Shown one piece after another: positions 1-7,397 of a stretch of 9,124 nt of DNA. Numbering within the stretch: position 1 is the stretch's first letter; the number at the start of each line of letters is the position of its first letter. The position numbers and the translations under genes are program-made. The notes below the pieces were generated by a model. The model was not told the origin of the DNA, made no database searches, and was given only the letters and a program-made list of their open reading frames with translations. This DNA is from Paramuribaculum sp. (GTDB taxonomy: Bacteria > Bacteroidota > Bacteroidia > Bacteroidales > Muribaculaceae): assembly GCA_029058705.1 (NCBI GenBank), contig JAIDXA010000169.1, forward strand, positions 1 to 9,124, in the 5' to 3' direction.

Positions 1-168
1 GATACAAAGTTACTACCTTTTTTTTAATCCGCAAATAAAAATTAGTTTTTTTTTGTTGGTATGCCGTTTTTCTGTTAATTGTTGTAAAATCGCGGTTTAT
101 TTTCCAAGTTTTTTATCCCGCTTTCGACTTTTAAGCAACTATTTTTCCTTTTTAGGCTATAGCATTTT
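1..168. other. AT-rich intergenic gap after the lipoprotein operon
   Basis: This gap holds no credible coding sequence. It is rich in A/T homopolymer runs, including long T runs around 18-25 and 46-54. I looked for a hairpin followed by a T tract in the minus-strand direction, which would end the lipoprotein operon, and found none that was convincing; only very short complementary pieces are present. The left end carries a promoter-like pair of elements reading out of the window, listed separately. Termination of the upstream operon may be factor-dependent or may use a weak structure I cannot recognise by eye. Confidence 0.6.
5..35 (-). promoter_or_regulatory. Bacteroidetes-type promoter reading out of the left edge
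   Basis: On the minus strand, TTTG (35-32) is followed by a 19-base spacer and TAACTTTG (12-5). This fits the Bacteroidetes vegetative sigma-factor consensus TTTG-N19/20-TAnnTTTG. Transcription would run leftwards, so a gene probably begins just beyond position 1 on the minus strand. That gene is not visible here. Confidence 0.6.
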
Positions 169-1449
169 CTATATCAGCGAATCGGCGACTTCGCTTTCAA
201 GCACCCCCCTGATAACATAATCCGGAATCACCTGCACACTGTCGGGAATAAAGAACTCAAGTTCCATAGATGACTCCGGCGAATCATAAGCCGACAGAAT
301 TCCATCGACCGACAACGAAGGAAACCCGTCTGTAAGGAAAGCTATGTCGAGCCATGAAAACTCATAGTTTCCCACTCTTGTTCCCGAAATGTCATATATG
401 GTCCACAACGTGCCGAAACGTGCAGCATAGCCGAAACTGCTTTTAACTCCGTTTCTCGACAATATGCCGAAAGAAACAACCTCGTCGGCATGGTCGAAAT
501 CACTTACAATGCGCCCGCTGCGGTCAATCAGAAGATAACGCTGGGAATTGGAGGCGAGCAACAGTCCTCTGGCACCGAAATCGAGTGAATTATAACGGGG
601 AGCAAGCATGATATTTCCGTCAGTCGAAACAAGTCCGCGGTAACCGCCCTCATCTATATATATAATAGAGGTGTCATCAAAATCATGTATACCCCTGACA
701 AACGCAGGCAATGCCCGACGGCGTCCGGCTGCGTTTACAAGGCCATAGCCTCCCGGACTTCCATAAGCAATCCAACCCGACGGCGACATCTGTCCTTCCG
801 GCCATAAAGAAGGAGAAAACCGGAAAGTTTCGCGACCGGACTTGTCGATAATACTGATCTGCCGGGAGTCGCCTGTCAGCGTCGGATTCCCGTCCATCAC
901 AACGGCATGTCCATTGAAAAAAATAAATTCCGATCCATAGACCGCGTCGATTACCCTGTTGCCTTCACGGTCAACGCCTCCCCACAGACCCGATTCTGTC
1001 CGGACCGGAAGGACTCCGTCGGAAAACCGCGCGCCGCAACCGGCCACTTTTTCTCCGGCGAAATCGCTAATGACAAATTTCACACGGCCGAACCCGTCGG
1101 CCACCGCTACCCTTCCGCATGAATCGACAACCGGTATCAGCCCCTCGGCGTAAATGCCGGCGCAGCGAAGATCATCCAGACCTCCGACAATTGCAGGCCG
1201 ACGCGTAGCCCGCCACACAGAAACCTTGCCATCCGGATCGCTCATCGAAAAAAGGCCGTTGATAACCGGCGACACCATCCCGTCATATTTCCCATCGGCC
1301 CACAGTCCGCCATCAGCGCCTACCATTCCCCACGCCTGATCAGTCAACACCTTTTCGGGAACATAATCCAGTACAGGTGAACGCGAAGTGTCGACACATC
1401 CTGCAAACAGGCACAACAGCACCGGATAAAGAAAAAATCCCATTCTCAT
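169..1449 (-). CDS. WG-repeat-like lipoprotein, third gene of a paralogous triad
   Basis: Predicted envelope lipoprotein of 426 aa. The N-terminus is a short lipoprotein signal peptide: MRMGFF, then a hydrophobic stretch, then lipobox FAGC, with Cys18 the likely lipidation site. The mature part consists of repeats of the form WG or YG/RG, then x-D/S-x-x-G, then a beta-rich stretch. The clearest are near residues 39-70 (AWGMVGADG), 155-184 (LWGGVDREGN), 235-265 (YGLVNAAGR) and 270-299 (RGLVSTDGN). They resemble the WG repeat family (Pfam PF14903), whose function is poorly known; a beta-sheet or propeller-like binding surface is an inference. Residues 64-185 align by eye with the two upstream genes. 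The tail (about 375-426) is acidic and does not match the long C-terminus of the middle paralog. The start ATG overlaps the preceding stop as ATGA, which suggests translational coupling. Stop is TAG. No specific substrate can be assigned. Confidence 0.85.
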   Translation of the reverse strand: MRMGFFLYPVLLCLFAGCVDTSRSPVLDYVPEKVLTDQAWGMVGADGGLWADGKYDGMVSPVINGLFSMSDPDGKVSVWRATRRPAIVGGLDDLRCAGIYAEGLIPVVDSCGRVAVADGFGRVKFVISDFAGEKVAGCGARFSDGVLPVRTESGLWGGVDREGNRVIDAVYGSEFIFFNGHAVVMDGNPTLTGDSRQISIIDKSGRETFRFSPSLWPEGQMSPSGWIAYGSPGGYGLVNAAGRRRALPAFVRGIHDFDDTSIIYIDEGGYRGLVSTDGNIMLAPRYNSLDFGARGLLLASNSQRYLLIDRSGRIVSDFDHADEVVSFGILSRNGVKSSFGYAARFGTLWTIYDISGTRVGNYEFSWLDIAFLTDGFPSLSVDGILSAYDSPESSMELEFFIPDSVQVIPDYVIRGVLESEVADSLI

Positions 1450-3215
1450 AGACCTGTCTTTTTTTCAGGATTCAACAATCTCCGCCATGTGTTCTCCGCC
1501 TCTGAAATGATCCGCGGGCCTTCCGTCTCATAAAACAAACGGTCCATGACATAGACCGTCATACCTTTCATGTCGTTGCGCGGCGTCAGAGCCACGATTG
1601 TTGTCGGAGATTCATAGACGGCATATGCATCGCGCAGCTTACCTGCCCTGAATCCGCGTTCAACAAGTTCAGGTGACGCATGTTCCACAATCTCTCCAAA
1701 CCTTCGCGGCGGAACAATGGCATCAACACTGATAAACCTCACCCTCGCCATTGAATCGGGATAGAACACCCTCAGGCTGTCGCCGGCTATAGAATCACGC
1801 CCGAGACAACGGTTGCTGAATGCTACAGCCTCGACCGTACAACCATAGAGTGAATCGCGCGCAAAAACCAGACTCTCGTCGCGGGCGTTTGTCTCGTCGA
1901 TCATTTCCGCAAGCCGGCCGATAACCATTCCGATCGAGGCTCTCCCCCACCCTTCGGATGTCAGCGGAGCCACAATCGCATGAGCTGCGGCCTGTGAGTT
2001 GAAATAATCAGAATGGACACAATCATCCTCCATCAAAGTCACAGCAGTCGAAAACGACCGGAACGGGCCTAAGCCCAACCGGTGTCCCCGCAGATCGAGC
2101 AACACTGTCCCGGCGTAACCTGAACCGGCCAGACGAAACGGAGAAACAATCGCGTGCCCCATTGAACCGAGCCAGGAAACGCGGTCGAAACCGGTCAGTC
2201 TCACTTTTGTGCGGCCTACGCTGTCGACAACAGCATAACGGCCATCGGCATCCTCTACCAGAAAGCGGTTGCTGTCGGCTATCGCTATCGACCTGAAACG
2301 CGCTCCTGTCAACTCGCGGAGCGCTCCGTCAAGCAGTCCGTAATGGTTCGTCCGGTCGCCCCATACGACATACTCCCGGCTTAGACCTCCGACAGTCTTC
2401 ACTTTCGGATCTATGTCATATATCCGACCGTCAAGGCCGAGCATCGCAAGATGACCGCCAGCAGTCTCCACAACGATCCGGCCGCCATGCATACATCCTT
2501 TCGGCTTCACATTGCGCGGAAAGGTGAACACTACCCTGCCGGCATTGTTGACAAGATAATATCGTGTCATCCGGCGGGTTGTCAGGCTGTCAACAGACTC
2601 CTCTACAGTGCGGCTGACTGCGGCTATGTTCTCACTGAAAACCGGCATGGTGTCATAGACCGGCTCAAGCGCCATCTCTCCATCGGGTGTGATTCCGCCC
2701 CACAGTCCGTCATGGGTATAGACCGCCAGCACACCGTCGGCAAAATACGGAGCCGCCCTGACAATCTCACGTCCGTTGATCGAAGTCAGTTCCATTCTGA
2801 CAACACCTGTGCCGTCGACAAGCTCAATCCGCTTACCTTTCCTTGCCACGGGCATCAGGTCCGACGACATCGCCCCGGCCGACATCAGTCCGCTCAGCCC
2901 CTCGACCGGCGCAGGAGCCGGAAGAGCCCGCCACACGCTGACACCATCCTGGCCTTTGACCGAGAAATAGCCGTTGACAACTGCCGACGGCTCTGATTCG
3001 AAACGATTGCTGACAAACATTGTGCCGTCAGGCCTGACCAATCCCCATTTGTCCACACTGTCGCTTTCAATGACCGGGAGATAGCTCACCACAATAGGAC
3101 CGAGCGAATCATAACTCTTCTCGACCGGCGAAGCCGGCCCCGACGACCCTATCGAGCATGCGCAGACCATTGCCGCGCACACCGCTGAAAAAAACATCCT
3201 TAAAAACACTTTCAT
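1446..3215 (-). CDS. WG-repeat-like lipoprotein with long unrecognised C-terminal region, second gene of the triad
   Basis: Predicted envelope lipoprotein, 589 aa from the chosen start. I chose the ATG at 3215-3213 because the protein then opens MKVFLRMFF, a compact signal peptide ending in lipobox VCAC with Cys20 as lipidation site. Upstream in-frame ATGs at 3254 and 3272 would add 13 or 19 residues and overlap the preceding gene, so they are possible but give an unusually long n-region. Repeats resembling the WG family occur near residues 56-64 (KWGLVRPDG), 171-179 (LWGGITPDG) and 291-307 (HYGLLDG). Residues 81-200 align by eye with both neighbours, for example VNGYFSV, VEGLSGL and ELVDGTG. 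From about residue 395 to the end is a region of roughly 195 aa absent from the first paralog. It contains SDYFNSQAAAHAIV, then predicted alpha/beta segments, and I do not recognise it as a named domain. The stop overlaps the next gene's start by 4 bases. Function unknown; a surface or periplasmic role is inferred from the lipobox. Confidence 0.85.
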   Translation of the reverse strand: MKVFLRMFFSAVCAAMVCACSIGSSGPASPVEKSYDSLGPIVVSYLPVIESDSVDKWGLVRPDGTMFVSNRFESEPSAVVNGYFSVKGQDGVSVWRALPAPAPVEGLSGLMSAGAMSSDLMPVARKGKRIELVDGTGVVRMELTSINGREIVRAAPYFADGVLAVYTHDGLWGGITPDGEMALEPVYDTMPVFSENIAAVSRTVEESVDSLTTRRMTRYYLVNNAGRVVFTFPRNVKPKGCMHGGRIVVETAGGHLAMLGLDGRIYDIDPKVKTVGGLSREYVVWGDRTNHYGLLDGALRELTGARFRSIAIADSNRFLVEDADGRYAVVDSVGRTKVRLTGFDRVSWLGSMGHAIVSPFRLAGSGYAGTVLLDLRGHRLGLGPFRSFSTAVTLMEDDCVHSDYFNSQAAAHAIVAPLTSEGWGRASIGMVIGRLAEMIDETNARDESLVFARDSLYGCTVEAVAFSNRCLGRDSIAGDSLRVFYPDSMARVRFISVDAIVPPRRFGEIVEHASPELVERGFRAGKLRDAYAVYESPTTIVALTPRNDMKGMTVYVMDRLFYETEGPRIISEAENTWRRLLNPEKKTGL

Positions 3216-3228
3216 AAACGTCGGATTT

Positions 3229-3243
3229 CGTTTCAATGAAACG
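3229..3243. repeat. Short palindrome at the junction of the first two lipoprotein genes
   Basis: CGTTTCA-A-TGAAACG is a perfect palindrome with 7-base arms and a single central base. It lies between the stop of the first lipoprotein gene and the preferred ATG of the second. With a one-base loop it is a poor RNA hairpin; as DNA it could be a protein site, or it may be chance. It would be coding if the longer start at 3272 were used. Confidence 0.4.
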
Positions 3244-4446
3244 TCATGGTTCATTTTCCGGATTCTCTTCACCCGGTAACTCTACAGGCGCGGTCCGGAC
3301 CGGATAATCGGTTGTCACTTTACGGGTCAGCAAACGGGAATAGTCAATGGTCCGGAGTGGAACTGTGTTCACAATCTCTCCTTTTTTGTCGAGAAGGAAA
3401 CTGCCGGCGGCATTGCGCCCTACAAAAGCGAAACCGCCTGCGCTTGACTCACGCGGAGCCGGCGACACGACCACAAAACCGGGCAACGTACGGATCAGAG
3501 TCCCGTCGCGACCGATCAACGACCATTCCGCACCGTCATTTGCCGCAACCACCCCGTCAGAGCCAATGCGCAACACCCTGTAGACCGGATCAAGAATGCT
3601 TTTTCCGGAGAAATCCATCAGCCCTCTTCTGCCTGAAGAGTCGCGATAGACGATAAGGCCGTCGCCGACATCCTCAATGCGGCGCACGCTGCGAGGAAGC
3701 TGTGTCAGAGCTCCTCCGGCGCGCACATCAGCCACGGCAAAACCATCTTCGCATCTGACCGGAATCTTCCCTTCAGCAAAAGTCTCGCAGACCGGCGTCA
3801 TCGAGGCCGGGAAAGAAAACACCTCGTTGCCCTTGACGTCAATGACCGAAAACAGCTGTACAGTTGTTCCGCCATCTGTTTCGGCGTCGGCCATTGCCAC
3901 CATAAGCCCGTCGGAAACCGGGCCGATCGAAGCAAACCGCGGTGTGACAACAAAATTTCCTTCCGTATCAACGAGCCCGGAAAGTCCTGAATCGGTTGTC
4001 ACGGCCAACGCTCCGTCAATGAAACATGGAGCGGTTTCTGTCACTTCGCCATCAGGCAGTTCAAGCGACGCAACTGTCTCTCCCGCCCCATCGACAAGCT
4101 CGACATGACGTCCGGGCCTGCATACGGGCATAACGCCGCAGGCCATATATCCGGCCGAACGAAGACCCGACAGGCCTTCAACCACTTCAGGACCGTCGGA
4201 TGTCAGACGGCAGACTGTCACCCCATCGGGAGTGGCAACCGTAAAAAAGCCATTGACCAGTTGCCCGACAGACTGGTCGCTGAAATCAAGACCTATGATC
4301 TCACCGTCGGATTTTACCAGAGCCGAGCTGCCCGACTCAGTCTGACAAGGTAGCGCCGTGATTTCCACACGGTCATTGGACTTACAGCCCGACAGAAATA
4401 CGAGTATGCCGCAGAGAGGCAACAAAAAATATTTCAGTTTTCTCAT
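3244..4446 (-). CDS. WG-repeat-like lipoprotein, first gene of the triad
   Basis: Predicted envelope lipoprotein of 400 aa and the promoter-proximal member of the triad. The signal peptide MRKLKYFLLP plus a hydrophobic core ends in lipobox LSGC, with Cys21 as lipidation site. The mature protein shows the same layout as its two paralogs: VNGFFTV (64-70), DGVTV (74-78), VEGLSGLRSAG (89-99), VELVDGAGE (115-123), then repeat units near 156-171 (SGLVDTEGN), 274-289 (RGLMDFSGK), 309-324 and 349-364. The tryptophan that defines a WG repeat is replaced by S or R in these units, so a domain search may score this copy weakly even though its paralogs still show LWGG at the matching place. The C-terminus is short and acidic (PGEENPENEP), with no counterpart of the long tail of the middle paralog. 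It follows a clear promoter by about 40 bases with no Shine-Dalgarno sequence, as is usual in this phylum. Ligand and process are unknown. Confidence 0.85.
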   Translation of the reverse strand: MRKLKYFLLPLCGILVFLSGCKSNDRVEITALPCQTESGSSALVKSDGEIIGLDFSDQSVGQLVNGFFTVATPDGVTVCRLTSDGPEVVEGLSGLRSAGYMACGVMPVCRPGRHVELVDGAGETVASLELPDGEVTETAPCFIDGALAVTTDSGLSGLVDTEGNFVVTPRFASIGPVSDGLMVAMADAETDGGTTVQLFSVIDVKGNEVFSFPASMTPVCETFAEGKIPVRCEDGFAVADVRAGGALTQLPRSVRRIEDVGDGLIVYRDSSGRRGLMDFSGKSILDPVYRVLRIGSDGVVAANDGAEWSLIGRDGTLIRTLPGFVVVSPAPRESSAGGFAFVGRNAAGSFLLDKKGEIVNTVPLRTIDYSRLLTRKVTTDYPVRTAPVELPGEENPENEP

Positions 4447-4489
4447 AATTATTTTGTTTCGGTTAAGAAAAGCGATTGATGGCGTGTAG

Positions 4490-4521
4490 CAAAATTACTG
4501 AATTCCTGCCGATAAACCAAA
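4490..4521 (-). promoter_or_regulatory. Promoter of the lipoprotein triad
   Basis: On the minus strand, TTTG (4521-4518) is followed by exactly 20 bases and TAATTTTG (4497-4490), a full match to the Bacteroidetes TTTG-N20-TAnnTTTG promoter. It lies about 45 bases upstream of the first lipoprotein ATG (4446), which leaves a short A-rich leader. The -33 TTTG is part of the T run that follows the hairpin at 4521-4565, so terminator and promoter adjoin. Confidence 0.75.
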
Positions 4522-4565
4522 ATCAGCGAACCACAACCGCAGAAACGGGCTGTGCTTCGCTGATT
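4521..4565 (-). terminator. Hairpin terminator downstream of alaS, possibly bidirectional
   Basis: AATCAGCGAA (4521-4530) and TTCGCTGATT (4556-4565) form a perfect 10-bp stem. After one mismatch it continues with CACA/TGTG and a further short CC/GG pairing, with a G-U pair in the minus-strand RNA. In the alaS direction the stem is followed by TTTTGGTTT, and in the plus direction by ATTTTTG. It starts 47 bases after the alaS stop. The size, stem and T-rich flank fit an intrinsic terminator, though the minus-strand T tract is interrupted by GG. Confidence 0.65.
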
Positions 4566-4612
4566 ATTTTTGTCAAAAGCCGCAGCATCACGCCGGGCCT
4601 GTTCATTTCCGG

Positions 4613-7237
4613 TCAGGAAACCGATGCGATCATTGCCTCAAATGCTTCAGACAATCCGTCGGGATTCTTTCCGCCGGCCTGTGCGAAACCGGGCTGGCCA
4701 CCGCCGCCACCCTTGATTTTTTTAGCAGCTTCACGAACTATCTGCGACGCGTTGAGTCCTGCATTTTTCACAAGATCGTCGGTCACCATCACAGTCAGAA
4801 GCGGTTTGCCGGCAACATCAGATGTCGCGGCGACAAACACCGTGTTCATGGGCGAAGCGGCCCTCACCGCAAAAGCCACCCCTTTGACAAGCTCGGGGAT
4901 GCGCACTCCGTTAAGAGTAACGAGTTTCACATCACCGATCTGACGGGCCTTGCCAAGAAGGCCGGACGCAGTGTTGTTTATACGTTCCTGGAAATACTCG
5001 TCAACCTCTTTGTGGAGATCTGCGTTTTCGGCAACGGCGCGACGCACCGCGTTCACAACATCAGGAACATTGTTGAACAATGCGCCGACCTCGCGGAGGG
5101 TGCTGACCATCTCATCGAGACTGTTTTCCACAGCCTCGCCCGTAATGGCCTCGATACGGCGGATGCCCGCAGCGATACTGCTCTCCGTGATGATCCGGAT
5201 CATTCCGATATTGCCGGTATTTTCAACGTGAGTCCCACCACAGAGCTCAACCGAGTCGCCATAGCGGATCACCCGCACATCATCGCCATATTTTTCGCCG
5301 AACAGAGCCATAGCCCCCATCTCGCGGGCCTCGGCAATCGGCATGTGGCGGTGTTCGTCACGCGCGATTGCCTCACGCACCATAGCGTTGGCACGGTGTT
5401 CGACCTCACGGATCTCCTCCGGTGTCATTTTCTGGAAATGGGAGAAGTCAAATCGAAGCAGGTCGGGCGAAACAAACGATCCTTTCTGCTCGACATGAGT
5501 TCCGAGAACCTGACGCAAAGCGTGATGGAGGATATGCGTGGCCGTATGGTTGGCCGATGTCGCCTGACGGGCCTTGACATCGATCGATGCGGTGAAAATT
5601 GCCGAAGGATCGGCTGGAAGTTTCTTCATCAGATGGACACCCATGCCGTTTTCACGTTTCGTGTCGTAGATCTCACACTCCGTTCCGTCGGCAGCGGTCA
5701 GCACACCGCGGTCGCCGACCTGACCGCCCATTTCTGCATAGAAAGGCGAACGCGCAAGCACAACCTGATAATATTCGCCCTTTTTCTGCTTCACCTTGCG
5801 GTAGCGCAGGATCGGAGTTTCCACCGATGTCAAATCATAACCCACAAACTCCGGATCGCCTTCATTGACAACGGTCCAGTCGTCGGTTTCAATTGCGGCG
5901 GCATTGCGGGCACGCTCTTTCTGAGCCTGCATCTCGCTGTCAAATCCCGCCTGATCGAGAGTCATTCCGTTTTCTTTGAGAATAAGCTCGGTAAGGTCGA
6001 GGGGGAAACCATATGTGTCATAGAGCACAAACGCCTCCTTGCCTGAGATTTCGGTTTTGCCGGCGGCTTTCGCTGCAGCGATAGCCGAATCGAGCATTCT
6101 GATTCCGTTTTCGAGAGTGCGGAGGAATGAGTCTTCTTCCTCCTTGATCACACGCATGATCAGCTCGCGCTGTGCGGGGAGTTCGGGATAAGCCTCGCCC
6201 ATCGACTCGATCAGAGTGTCGATCAGCATATACATGAACGCCTGTTTACGGTCAAGGAACGTATAGGCATATCTGACTGCCCTGCGCAAAATCCGCCGGA
6301 TGACATAACCGGCCTTTGCGTTTGATGGAAGCTGCGAATCGGCAATCGAGAAAGCGATTGTGCGGACATGGTCGGCGATCACTCTCATCGCGATGTCAAC
6401 CTTGCGGTCATCGCCATAGCGCTTGCCTGAAAGTTCGGCTATGCGCGTGATCAGCGGCGTGAACACGTCGGTGTCGTAGTTGGATGTCTTTCCCTGGAGC
6501 GCCATGCAGAGACGTTCGAAACCCATGCCGGTGTCGATCACTTTGGCGGGAAGCGGCTCGAGCGATCCGTCGGCCTTGCGGTTATACTGCATGAACACGA
6601 GATTCCAGATCTCTATAACCTGAGGATGATCCTTATTGACCAGCGACGCGCCGGAAACAGCCTTGCGCTCCTCTTCCGGACGGAGGTCGATATGGATCTC
6701 AGAGCAGGGCCCGCAAGGACCCGTATCGCCCATTTCCCAGAAATTGTCATGTTTGTTGCCGTTGATTATATGATCTTTCGGCAGATGTTTTTCCCAGATT
6801 CCGGCAGCCTCGTCGTCGCGGCTCAAACCTTCGTCGGGCGCGCCTTCGAACACTGTGGCATAGAGATTCTCAGGATCAAGCTTGAGCACATCGACAAGAT
6901 ATTCCCACGCCCAATCTATGGCCTCCTGCTTGAAATAGTCGCCGAACGACCAGTTGCCGAGCATCTCGAACATGGTGTGATGATAGGTGTCCATCCCCAC
7001 CTCTTCGAGGTCGTTATGTTTTCCGCTGACCCGAAGACACTTCTGCGAGTCGGCCACACGCGGATCCCTGATCGGGGCGTTTCCGAGAATAACATCCTTG
7101 AACTGGTTCATTCCCGCATTCGTAAACATCAATGTGGGATCATCCTTTATGACCATTGGTGCGGAAGGCACGATCTTATGGCCTTTGCTACGGAAAAAGT
7201 CTTTGAATGACTCGCGTATCTCTTTGGCAGTCAGCAT
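4613..7237 (-). CDS. alaS: Alanine--tRNA ligase (AlaRS)
   Basis: Cytoplasmic class II synthetase that charges tRNA(Ala) with alanine using ATP, and removes mischarged serine or glycine. The chosen start (ATG at 7237-7235) gives MLTAKEIRESFKDFF, the normal AlaRS N-terminus, and 874 aa, the usual length for this family. Visible landmarks are the catalytic core with KHNDLEEVG (73-81), HHTMFEMLGNWSFGDYF (86-102), GPCGPCSEIH (173-182) and motif-3-like GMGFERL (237-243). The editing domain has HTATH (564-568) and CGGTH (666-670), whose His564, His568, Cys666 and His670 are the expected zinc and editing-site residues. The C-Ala/DHHA1 domain ends with KGGGGGQPGFAQAGG (842-856). No key motif is missing. 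An in-frame upstream ATG at 7345 is rejected, because the 36 added residues would be coded across the promoter. The gene has its own promoter and terminator and lies divergent from a MerR-type gene. Confidence 0.98.
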   Translation of the reverse strand: MLTAKEIRESFKDFFRSKGHKIVPSAPMVIKDDPTLMFTNAGMNQFKDVILGNAPIRDPRVADSQKCLRVSGKHNDLEEVGMDTYHHTMFEMLGNWSFGDYFKQEAIDWAWEYLVDVLKLDPENLYATVFEGAPDEGLSRDDEAAGIWEKHLPKDHIINGNKHDNFWEMGDTGPCGPCSEIHIDLRPEEERKAVSGASLVNKDHPQVIEIWNLVFMQYNRKADGSLEPLPAKVIDTGMGFERLCMALQGKTSNYDTDVFTPLITRIAELSGKRYGDDRKVDIAMRVIADHVRTIAFSIADSQLPSNAKAGYVIRRILRRAVRYAYTFLDRKQAFMYMLIDTLIESMGEAYPELPAQRELIMRVIKEEEDSFLRTLENGIRMLDSAIAAAKAAGKTEISGKEAFVLYDTYGFPLDLTELILKENGMTLDQAGFDSEMQAQKERARNAAAIETDDWTVVNEGDPEFVGYDLTSVETPILRYRKVKQKKGEYYQVVLARSPFYAEMGGQVGDRGVLTAADGTECEIYDTKRENGMGVHLMKKLPADPSAIFTASIDVKARQATSANHTATHILHHALRQVLGTHVEQKGSFVSPDLLRFDFSHFQKMTPEEIREVEHRANAMVREAIARDEHRHMPIAEAREMGAMALFGEKYGDDVRVIRYGDSVELCGGTHVENTGNIGMIRIITESSIAAGIRRIEAITGEAVENSLDEMVSTLREVGALFNNVPDVVNAVRRAVAENADLHKEVDEYFQERINNTASGLLGKARQIGDVKLVTLNGVRIPELVKGVAFAVRAASPMNTVFVAATSDVAGKPLLTVMVTDDLVKNAGLNASQIVREAAKKIKGGGGGQPGFAQAGGKNPDGLSEAFEAMIASVS

Positions 7238-7296
7238 ATCTGATATGTTTAATTTATAAGCTTGTTTATAACAGTATGGTAATTTCAAGAATAATT

Positions 7297-7328
7297 TATG
7301 CAAAATTACGCCAAAATGGCTAAATTTG
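7297..7328 (+). promoter_or_regulatory. Probable promoter of the MerR-family gene
   Basis: TAAATTTG at 7321-7328 matches the Bacteroidetes -7 consensus TAnnTTTG on the plus strand. Twenty bases upstream is TATG (7297-7300), a poor match to the -33 TTTG. It overlaps the alaS promoter on the opposite strand, so the two divergent promoters share the same 36 or so bases. The regulator's ATG lies about 70 bases downstream, without a Shine-Dalgarno sequence. Confidence 0.5.
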
Positions 7329-7329
7329 C
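7300..7329. promoter_or_regulatory. Imperfect dyad between alaS and merR, possible operator
   Basis: The segment begins GCAAAATTACGCC and ends GGCTAAATTTGC, which are reverse complements apart from one inserted base and one substitution. The core is GCCA-AAA-TGGC (7310-7320). Part of the symmetry follows from two -7 elements facing outwards, but the GCCA/TGGC core is not explained by promoter consensus. MerR-family proteins typically bind dyads within promoter spacers, and this core lies in the alaS spacer. Operator function is an inference. Confidence 0.4.
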
Positions 7330-7332
7330 AAA
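7301..7332 (-). promoter_or_regulatory. alaS promoter
   Basis: On the minus strand, TTTG (7332-7329), a 20-base spacer and TAATTTTG (7308-7301) form a full match to the Bacteroidetes TTTG-N20-TAnnTTTG promoter. The alaS ATG lies 64 bases beyond the -7 element, giving a leader of roughly 55 bases. The spacer contains the symmetric element GCCAAAATGGC (7310-7320). Confidence 0.75.
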
Positions 7333-7397
7333 CGCTTTCACACATAAGTATCCACAGGAGCTACCCAACACGGTTCTGACCTGGCAGCTGAGCAATA

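Noticed and set aside
2451..2996. 181-codon plus-strand open frame inside the middle lipoprotein gene
   Set aside because: His/Arg/Pro-rich antisense translation without motifs, start context or promoter.
5012..6046. 344-codon plus-strand open frame opposite alaS
   Set aside because: It lies fully antisense to the conserved catalytic-to-editing part of alaS, shows no family motif or signal peptide and has no promoter or spacing of its own. It is a by-product of alaS codon use.
6626..7210. 194-codon plus-strand open frame opposite the 5' part of alaS
   Set aside because: Antisense to the AlaRS catalytic domain, with no motif of its own.
7261..7280. TTATAA repeats in the alaS leader
   Set aside because: Short AT-rich repeats are expected by chance in these gaps, and no stable alternative RNA structure or T-box-like element could be recognised.
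7238..7345. 36-residue N-terminal extension of AlaRS from the ATG at 7345
   Set aside because: The added residues are encoded across a full promoter match and the dyad, and AlaRS homologs start at the MLTAKEIR-like sequence.
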